This document shows, one piece after another, positions 58,086-64,000 of a DNA stretch of 64,000 bases. Below the pieces are notes generated by a model. That model saw nothing but the letters and a program-made list of their open reading frames with translations, had not been told where the DNA came from and searched no databases. Position 1 is the first letter of the stretch; every line of letters starts with the position of its first letter. Source of the DNA: a virus; the IMG/VR virus record IMGVR_UViG_3300027777_000034, positions 1 through 64,000 of that record; one strand, 5' to 3'. Made by a program: the position numbers and the translations under genes.

Positions 58086-59999
58086 ATGAATAATTGGACA
58101 GCACTACATTGTCATTCTCATTATAGTCTTTTAGATGGTTTAACAAAGCCAGAATCTATGGCAAAAAGAGCCAAAAGCCTTGGACACAAGTCTATAGCTC
58201 TTACGGATCATGGAACTATTTCTGGCTCTATTTCTTTTAATAAGGCATGTGTTGCAGAAGAAATAAAACCAATAATAGGGTGTGAGTTTTACATATGTGG
58301 TCAAAGTGCTTTGATTCATGATAAGACTAATTCTAAAAATTCTCACTTATGTGTCCTTGCTAAAAACATTTCTGGCTGGTATGAGCTTATAAAACTTTCA
58401 TCTTTATCAAACAATAAAGATTATTTTTATTATAAGCCTAGACTAAGCTTGGAAGATTTTGCACCGTACTCAAAAAACTTAATAGCGTTTTCTGGACATC
58501 CAGGAACACAATTGGCCAGATGTATTTTTCCAGATGAAGCATACAAGTGTGCTAGTCCAGAAGAAGCAAGAGCTTTAATCAAAGATGATTGGTTTGAAGA
58601 ATCTAAGAAGTTATGTTCTAAGCACCAAGACATTTTTGGCAAAGAAAACTTCTTTATTGAAATACAACTTTTTGATAAAGACAACTTGCATTGTTCTGTA
58701 GTCCTTGCTGAATGCCTTAGAAAACTATCTAAAGAAACTGGCATTAAGGCAATAGCTACTCCTGATGCTCATTACGCTAAACAAGAGGATGCTTCTGATC
58801 AAAGAATAATTTTGTGTGCATCTATGGAAACAACTCTTTCTAAGGTAAGGTCATCTTTAGATAAGCATGAAGATTTTGGATTATCTAGCTTTTTTAAATC
58901 AAATAGGTATTACATTCCATCTACTGAAGAGATTTTAGCCCTTCATGAACCAGAAGAGTTAAAAAATTGTTTATTAATTGAAGAGATGTGTGAAAATTAT
59001 TCTTTAACAAAAAAGTCAGTACTTCCAAGTTTTCAATGTCCAGAAAGCAAAAATGAACATGATTATTTAAGAGAGCTTTGTAGAAATGGATGGAAAGAAA
59101 AGTTTTCAGACTTAGAAAAAGATTCATCAAAGTTTGAAAATTATGTTGGAAGAATTAAAAATGAGCTTTCTGTTATAGGCGATGCTGGTCTTGAAGGCTA
59201 CTTTTTAATTGTTCAAGATTATTGTAATTGGGCTAGAAAACAAGGATGGTTAACAGGAAGAGGGCGTGGATCAGGTGCTGGTTGTATGGTTTCTTATTTA
59301 CTTGGAATAACTCAAGTAGATCCAATTGAGCACAATTTAGTTTTTGAGCGTTTTTACAATGCAGGAAGAAATGTTCCAGGCCATGTAAGTCTTCCTGATA
59401 TAGATTGCGATTTTCCAATTACTAAAAGAGATAAGGTAATTGATTACATTAAATCAAAGTATAACGAAGAAAATGTTTCGCAAATGATAACATATAGTAG
59501 GATGCAGGGCAGGGGTGCTTTAAAAGATGTGTTAAGGGCACATGGTTTTTCGTTTGATGAAAGTAATGCTATTACAAAAAATATACCTGATGAAGCTGAA
59601 ATATCTGAACAGCTTCAAGAAATGAAGGAAGATGGTGGAGAATCATCAATCATTGGTTGGGCATTAGAAAATATACCTTCAAAACTTAAAGATTATTGCG
59701 AGATAGACGAACATGGTAATATAACAGGAAAGTTGTCAAAAGAGTTTTCACAAGCTATTAGACTTGAAGGAACTAAGCGTAGTCAAGGAAAACATGCTGC
59801 TGGAATTGTTATAAGTCACACTCCGTTAAAAGATATCTGCCCTATGATCTATGATAAAAAGAATAAGCAAATGATTGCTGGTCTTGAAATGTCAGATCTT
59901 GAATCAATTGGTTTAGTTAAGTTTGATATTTTGGGGGTTGCTGTTTTAGATAAGATAATGGGTTGTATAAATTTATTGAAAGGAAAAGAAAATGAGTGA
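58086..59999 (+). CDS. dnaE: DNA polymerase III alpha, N-terminal half (split dnaE)
   Basis: A 637-aa protein: PHP domain (LHCHSHYSLLDG...LTDHGTISG, 1-280), then palm with RGSGAGCMVSYLLGIT, PDIDCDF (Asp438/Asp440) and, near the end, GLVKFDILG (Asp614). All three catalytic Asp are therefore in this half. It ends at about the point where E. coli DnaE continues into the fingers. The rest is on a separate gene at 60903. No intein half is attached. Confidence 0.92.
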   Translation: MNNWTALHCHSHYSLLDGLTKPESMAKRAKSLGHKSIALTDHGTISGSISFNKACVAEEIKPIIGCEFYICGQSALIHDKTNSKNSHLCVLAKNISGWYELIKLSSLSNNKDYFYYKPRLSLEDFAPYSKNLIAFSGHPGTQLARCIFPDEAYKCASPEEARALIKDDWFEESKKLCSKHQDIFGKENFFIEIQLFDKDNLHCSVVLAECLRKLSKETGIKAIATPDAHYAKQEDASDQRIILCASMETTLSKVRSSLDKHEDFGLSSFFKSNRYYIPSTEEILALHEPEELKNCLLIEEMCENYSLTKKSVLPSFQCPESKNEHDYLRELCRNGWKEKFSDLEKDSSKFENYVGRIKNELSVIGDAGLEGYFLIVQDYCNWARKQGWLTGRGRGSGAGCMVSYLLGITQVDPIEHNLVFERFYNAGRNVPGHVSLPDIDCDFPITKRDKVIDYIKSKYNEENVSQMITYSRMQGRGALKDVLRAHGFSFDESNAITKNIPDEAEISEQLQEMKEDGGESSIIGWALENIPSKLKDYCEIDEHGNITGKLSKEFSQAIRLEGTKRSQGKHAAGIVISHTPLKDICPMIYDKKNKQMIAGLEMSDLESIGLVKFDILGVAVLDKIMGCINLLKGKENE

Positions 60000-60261
60000 A
60001 AAAGAAGAAATTGAATTAATAGCAAAACTAGTATCTCAACAAATGGGATTAGTTCAAGCTGTTTCAGAATGTCAAAATTCAAAAAATCAACTTTCTTTAC
60101 AGTTTATAAAAATACTTAAAGCAATTGTTTTAAAAAACAACGGTAATTTTGTTATAGAAAAAGAATTTTTTGACTCTGCTGATGACAATGATTTTAAATT
60201 AGATATCACAACTGATGATGAAGAATCAATAGTTTTACAATTTTTAGAGAATGAGGAATAA
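59992..60261 (+). CDS. Hypothetical acidic protein between dnaE halves, 89 aa
   Basis: Helical N-terminus and acidic C-terminus (DDNDFKLDITTDDEE). Overlaps the dnaE-N stop by 8 nt. Could help join the polymerase halves; this is a guess. Unrecognised. Confidence 0.65.
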   Translation: MSEKEEIELIAKLVSQQMGLVQAVSECQNSKNQLSLQFIKILKAIVLKNNGNFVIEKEFFDSADDNDFKLDITTDDEESIVLQFLENEE

Positions 60262-60900
60262 ATGTATAGTAATACAATTATGGTTTTTGATTTTGAAACA
60301 GGTTCTTTAGATATAAATAAGTGTGAAGTAATTCAAGTTGCAGCTATGGCAATAAATAGAAAAACTCTTGAACCAATCAAAGATGGTATTTTTGAAACAT
60401 TAATAAAACCAAGAGACTTTAATAATCTTCAAGATGAAGCTCTTGCAATAAATAAAAAAACAAGAGAAGAATTGAAGCTTGCACCAAGCATTGATGCTGT
60501 TTGGAAAAAGCTTGCAGATTTTATTTCGATGTTTAATAACGGCAAAGGAAATATCTCTGCACCAATTCCAGCAGGGAAAAACATAAGACATTTTGATATG
60601 CCTATTTTTCAAAGAGTTTGCTCAGAACTTGGTTATGTAGATAAGAATGGAAATCAGAATTTATTAAATAGAAGAAGCATGTATGACCTTGATGAAATAA
60701 TGATGTTATGGTTTGATAATACTACAGTGGTTCCAAACTATAAGATGGATACACTTAGAGATTTCTTTGGACTATCTAAAGCTAATGCTCATGATGCTTT
60801 AACTGATGTTATACAGACTTCTGATATTATTTTACATTTTTTAAAGTTGCACAGAAGCATTTTCCCAAAAATTAAATTTAAAGATGCATTTAGAAAGTAA
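60262..60900 (+). CDS. dnaQ: DnaQ-like 3'-5' exonuclease
   Basis: A 212-aa DEDDh exonuclease: Asp10 and Glu12 (FDFETGS), Asp112 (IRHFDMP), His177 and Asp182 (AHDALTDV). Proofreading subunit, encoded between the two polymerase halves, so co-translation could bring the three together. Confidence 0.9.
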   Translation: MYSNTIMVFDFETGSLDINKCEVIQVAAMAINRKTLEPIKDGIFETLIKPRDFNNLQDEALAINKKTREELKLAPSIDAVWKKLADFISMFNNGKGNISAPIPAGKNIRHFDMPIFQRVCSELGYVDKNGNQNLLNRRSMYDLDEIMMLWFDNTTVVPNYKMDTLRDFFGLSKANAHDALTDVIQTSDIILHFLKLHRSIFPKIKFKDAFRK

Positions 60901-60902
60901 TT

Positions 60903-62525
60903 ATGAAATATTATAAGTTTGAATGTGGCTGTTCTTGGCCAATAATTGAAGAATCTAAGATAGAAGGTGCTTTACCATTGATGGAAGTTGATCCATTAAA
61001 ATTGCCATACTGTCAGTCAACTTGGGATTTGTTTGCTAGAGGTGATACAAAAGGCGTATTTCAGCTTGAATCAGATCTTGGTAAACAATGGAGCAAGCGA
61101 TTAAGGCCAAAGAACGCAGAACATCTATCTGCCATTGGTGCATTAATTAGGCCGGGAACACTTCGTGCATTAGACGAAAACGGCATTAGCATGACCGCCC
61201 ACTATTGCAAAAGAGCCAACTTTGAAGAACCAGTTGAGTCATATCATCCTGTTGTTGATGAAATTTTAAAATCAACATATGGATCATTGGTGTTTCAAGA
61301 ACAGGCTATGGAGTTATCTAAGTCTGTCGCTGGCTTTACTCTGCAAGAAGCTGATAAGCTAAGAAAGGCTATGGGTAAAAAACTTGCTAGTGAAATGGCA
61401 AAATGTAAAAAAATATTTATTGAAGGTGCTAAAAAGGCTGAAATTGTAAGCGAAAAACAGGCTGAAGAAATATTTAGTTGGATTGAACAAAGTCAAAGAT
61501 ATTCATTTAATAAAAGTCACAGTTGTTGTTATGGTTTAACTGGATATGATACTGCTTATTTAAAAAGTCATTTTCCAGTTCAGTTTTATTGCAGTTGGTT
61601 ATATTACGCAAAAGATAAACTTGATTCTCAACTTGAGATAATGGATCTTGTTGAAGATGCAAGAAAGTTTAATATAGATGTTTTAGCACCAGATGCTTTT
61701 AAACTAAATAAAAATTTTGCAACTGATGGTTTAAACATATGGTTTGGTATTACTGATATTAAGGGGATTGGTGAATCACAATTTAATAAACTTAAAGCAT
61801 CTATGGAAAAGAATAAAGACAAGCTAAATACTTGGGAAAATTTTGTAGTATTTTGTTCTGATGAAATACCAAGTTCTACTATAATAAAACTAATATCTGT
61901 TGGTGGATTTAAAAGATATAATACATGTAGACAAAAACTTTTAGCAGAATATAACTCTTGGGTGCAGTTAACGGATAAAGAAAGAGAATGGATTAAAATT
62001 AATTTTACAGAATCTACCATAGCTGAATTAATATCTTTAGCAGCAAAACCAAAAAAGGAAAATGGCGGTTGCTCTAATCAGAACAGAGTATTGTTTTTGA
62101 AGGACTTGGCTAATTTGCTCATTAATCCACCATCTCCACATATTGATCTTCCTCAATGGTTAATTTGGTCAGAAAAGGATGCTTTAGGCATTTCTTTGAC
62201 TTGTAATGCAATTGATTCATGCGATACTGCACAAGCCAATACTACATGTAAAGAATTTTTAAATGGAAAAACTGGTTTTATGATTTTTGGAGTTGAAATA
62301 CGAAGATGTAAAGAAGTTGTTACAAAAGCTGGTAAATCTCCAGGATCTAAAATGGCTTTTATGTCTATATCAGATTCAACTGGAAAAGTAGATGATGTAA
62401 TATGTTTTCCAGACTCGTACAAAGATAGTTGGTCTTTGTTAAAAGAGGGCAACACTGTTTTAATTCATGGTGAAAAAAGTAGGGGCAGTGATTCTCTTTT
62501 AGTTAAAAAAGTTTTTCAAATTTAG
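60903..62525 (+). CDS. dnaE: DNA polymerase III alpha, C-terminal half (split dnaE)
   Basis: A 540-aa protein starting with an extra Cys-rich piece (ECGCSWP) and then TKGVFQLES, ALIRPG, GSLVFQEQAM and FNKSHSCCYGLTGY, which belong to the fingers of DnaE. A HhH-like part (LNIWFGITDIKGIGE) and an OB fold (about 450-540) follow. The tau-binding domain is lacking. Needs the N-terminal half for catalysis. Confidence 0.92.
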   Translation: MKYYKFECGCSWPIIEESKIEGALPLMEVDPLKLPYCQSTWDLFARGDTKGVFQLESDLGKQWSKRLRPKNAEHLSAIGALIRPGTLRALDENGISMTAHYCKRANFEEPVESYHPVVDEILKSTYGSLVFQEQAMELSKSVAGFTLQEADKLRKAMGKKLASEMAKCKKIFIEGAKKAEIVSEKQAEEIFSWIEQSQRYSFNKSHSCCYGLTGYDTAYLKSHFPVQFYCSWLYYAKDKLDSQLEIMDLVEDARKFNIDVLAPDAFKLNKNFATDGLNIWFGITDIKGIGESQFNKLKASMEKNKDKLNTWENFVVFCSDEIPSSTIIKLISVGGFKRYNTCRQKLLAEYNSWVQLTDKEREWIKINFTESTIAELISLAAKPKKENGGCSNQNRVLFLKDLANLLINPPSPHIDLPQWLIWSEKDALGISLTCNAIDSCDTAQANTTCKEFLNGKTGFMIFGVEIRRCKEVVTKAGKSPGSKMAFMSISDSTGKVDDVICFPDSYKDSWSLLKEGNTVLIHGEKSRGSDSLLVKKVFQI

Positions 62526-62533
62526 GAGCAGAA

Positions 62534-62905
62534 ATGAATATTTGTAGTTTTATGGGTCGTTTAACTAGAGAACCAGAATATGTGCAATTACAAAATGGAA
62601 AAAATGTAATAAATTTTTCTATGGCTGTTAGAAACCCAAACACTAGCAGTAAAGATAAAGCAGATACAACATTTATTGATTGTGTAGCTTGGGAAGGAAC
62701 CGCTGATTTAATAAATAAATATTTTAAAAAAGGTTCTAGGATATTAGTGCATACATCTGCAAAAACAGATAACTGGATTGATAAAGATACTGGAAAGAAT
62801 AGATATAAAATTAAATTTCTTGTGCAAAAATTTTGGTATGTAGATCAAAAACAAGAAGATTCGTATTCAAGCATTGAAAATGTTGACGAAGAAGAAGTAA
62901 TTTAA
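62534..62905 (+). CDS. ssb: Single-stranded DNA-binding protein
   Basis: A 123-aa OB-fold protein: MNICSFMGRLTREPEYVQL, FSMAVRN, FIDCVAWEGTADLI, YFKKGSRILV, and an acidic end (NVDEEEVI) typical of SSB for partner binding. GGAG precedes. Confidence 0.9.
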   Translation: MNICSFMGRLTREPEYVQLQNGKNVINFSMAVRNPNTSSKDKADTTFIDCVAWEGTADLINKYFKKGSRILVHTSAKTDNWIDKDTGKNRYKIKFLVQKFWYVDQKQEDSYSSIENVDEEEVI

Positions 62906-62906
62906 T

Positions 62907-64000
62907 ATGCAAAAAAGAAAAGTCCTTCTTGTTGGTGAAGCCTCCTATCTTAATTCTGGATATGCCAATTATGGTTTTCAGATAATGAAAAGGCTTTATG
63001 ACACTAAGGACTTTGATCTTGCTGAAATAAGTTGTCATGGAAGTGATAATAGATCAGATGAGATACCTTGGAAAAGTTATGTTGTTCCTCAAAAATCAAA
63101 CATTTTTGGTGAAGACATATTTAATGATGTTTTAATTGATTTTAAACCAGATATAGTTTGGTCATTTAGAGATCCTTGGGTAGATGAGTTTATTGGTGAT
63201 TCTGTATTAAGGAATAATTTTAAATGGGTCTACATGCCAACTATTGATGCTTTACCATTAGATGTTGACTGGATTGATACAATAAGCAGAGCAGATTATG
63301 TTTTGACATATTCTGATTGGGCAGCAGAAGAACTTAAAAGCTTGTATCCTAATATAAACATTTTAGGTTCAGCATCCCCAGGATTTGATAATAATTTTAA
63401 ACCTGTTGAAGATAAAATTAAATTTAAAAAACAAAATGGAATAAATGAAGAATCATTAATTATTGGTTCTGTAATGAGAAATCAAAAAAGAAAACTTATT
63501 CCAGATTTACTTGATGCATTTTCTGAGTTTTTAGATAAAGCACCAAAAGAAATTTCTGAAAAATGTTTTTTGTATCTTCACACAACTTATCCAGATGTTG
63601 GTTGGAATATACCTAGACTTATTGCAGAAAGACCAAAAATATCCAACAAGGTTCTTTTTTCTTATAATTGCAACAATTGTTTTAAACTTTCAATCTCTTC
63701 TTTCTGTGGTGCAATTATCCAATGCAACAATTGTAAACAGGTCAATTGTACATTCCCTAGAGTTTCAAAAGGCTCAAAAAGAGATGATATGGTTATGGTG
63801 TATAACCTTATGGATCTGTATGTGCAATACTCTTGTGCAGAAGGTTTTGGTATGCCACTAGTTGAAGCAGCATCATGCGGTGTACCAGTTTGTGCTGTAG
63901 ATTATAGTGCAATGACTGATATAGTTAAAAAACTAGAAGGTTATCCAATAAAAGTACAAAGATATACATATGAAGTTGAAACAAACAGAAAGTTTGCTTT
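62907..64000 (+). CDS. Glycosyltransferase family 4 with zinc insertion (partial)
   Basis: Open to the window end (364 codons seen). GT-B enzyme: LLVGEASYLNSGYANYG, LTYSDWAAEELKS, IIGSVMRNQKRK, and YVQYSCAEGFGMPLVEAASCGVPV (donor site). At 63668-63734 two CNNC pairs form a zinc ribbon between the sugar-nucleotide strands; both pairs use the same 12 bases. 3' end is outside the window. Confidence 0.8.
   Translation, partial: MQKRKVLLVGEASYLNSGYANYGFQIMKRLYDTKDFDLAEISCHGSDNRSDEIPWKSYVVPQKSNIFGEDIFNDVLIDFKPDIVWSFRDPWVDEFIGDSVLRNNFKWVYMPTIDALPLDVDWIDTISRADYVLTYSDWAAEELKSLYPNINILGSASPGFDNNFKPVEDKIKFKKQNGINEESLIIGSVMRNQKRKLIPDLLDAFSEFLDKAPKEISEKCFLYLHTTYPDVGWNIPRLIAERPKISNKVLFSYNCNNCFKLSISSFCGAIIQCNNCKQVNCTFPRVSKGSKRDDMVMVYNLMDLYVQYSCAEGFGMPLVEAASCGVPVCAVDYSAMTDIVKKLEGYPIKVQRYTYEVETNRKFA

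Noticed and set aside
58086-62525. Split intein joining the DnaE halves
   Set aside because: No intein blocks at the end of the first half or the start of the second; the C-half starts with an ordinary Met and no His-Asn junction.
1-64000. Recoded stop codons (as in some large phages)
   Set aside because: TAA, TAG and TGA all end clear full-length genes (for example TAG at 13861, TGA at 19688), so the standard code is used.

Overview
This window looks like 64 kb of an AT-rich, tailed double-stranded DNA phage with a large genome. Almost every gene is on the + strand, tightly packed, with ATGA or TAATG junctions. The window encodes a full replication set (RecA, DnaB-type helicase, primase, DnaE-type polymerase, SSB), nucleotide metabolism genes (ThyX, class II ribonucleotide reductase, dNMP kinase, Nudix), a tRNA and a few likely virion proteins. 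There are no ribosomal genes and no host metabolism blocks. The standard bacterial code fits, with TAA, TAG and TGA all used as stops. The best host clue is a complete Tat-exported DUF1501 protein, a family abundant in Planctomycetes and related phyla, plus a short Cys/Ser/Gly secreted peptide of similar style. The host assignment is an inference.

Layout. About 0-11.7 kb is a run of small ORFs, almost all unrecognised, most with strong AAGGAG ribosome sites. They are grouped into short modules, most of which start with the same two-part promoter-like motif (TAAATA, 15 nt, CGAATA). A reverse-strand cassette (ribbon-helix-helix protein plus zinc-finger HNH nuclease) interrupts this arm, and a tRNA with a CAU anticodon lies at 7.4 kb. 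About 11.7-20.7 kb holds a Thr-rich protein, a YkgJ-like Cys-cluster protein, a 2OG-Fe(II) oxygenase, a Dcm-type methyltransferase, a CmoA-like methyltransferase, a possible tail protein, and a CsrA-DUF1501-glycosyltransferase operon behind a structured leader. About 20.7-36.8 kb is rich in glycosyltransferases and small methyltransferases, with a reverse-strand block at 27.6-30.4 kb and an unassigned 0.3 kb structured RNA candidate at 30.8-31.1 kb. It also has two HNH nuclease genes and a peptide deformylase. About 36.8-47.3 kb carries ThyX, a secreted protein, a papain-like peptidase, a beta-propeller, a DUF3395-like fusion, the NrdJ reductase behind a switch-like leader, and a GT10-like enzyme. 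About 47.3-64 kb is the zinc-ribbon and replication/recombination block.

Three items stand out. RecA is interrupted inside its Walker A motif by a 310-residue intein with class 3 hallmarks (Glu at position 1; Trp, Cys and Thr at the WCT positions) and an apparently dead LAGLIDADG nuclease. The DnaE-type polymerase is split into two separate genes, with a DnaQ-like proofreading exonuclease encoded between the halves and no intein to rejoin them. The two-part promoter motif occurs 13 times in the first 27 kb with nearly constant spacing and often overlaps the stop codon of the gene before it.

How the genes work together (inference): the left-arm modules are probably expressed under the phage-specific promoter to take over the host. 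CsrA could adjust host or phage mRNA translation. NrdJ, ThyX, dNMP kinase and Nudix supply DNA precursors to the split polymerase, helicase, primase, SSB and RecA/Cas4-like recombination set. The glycosyltransferases and sugar or small-molecule methyltransferases probably modify virion or cell-surface glycans. Function calls come from motifs read by eye; no database search was run.
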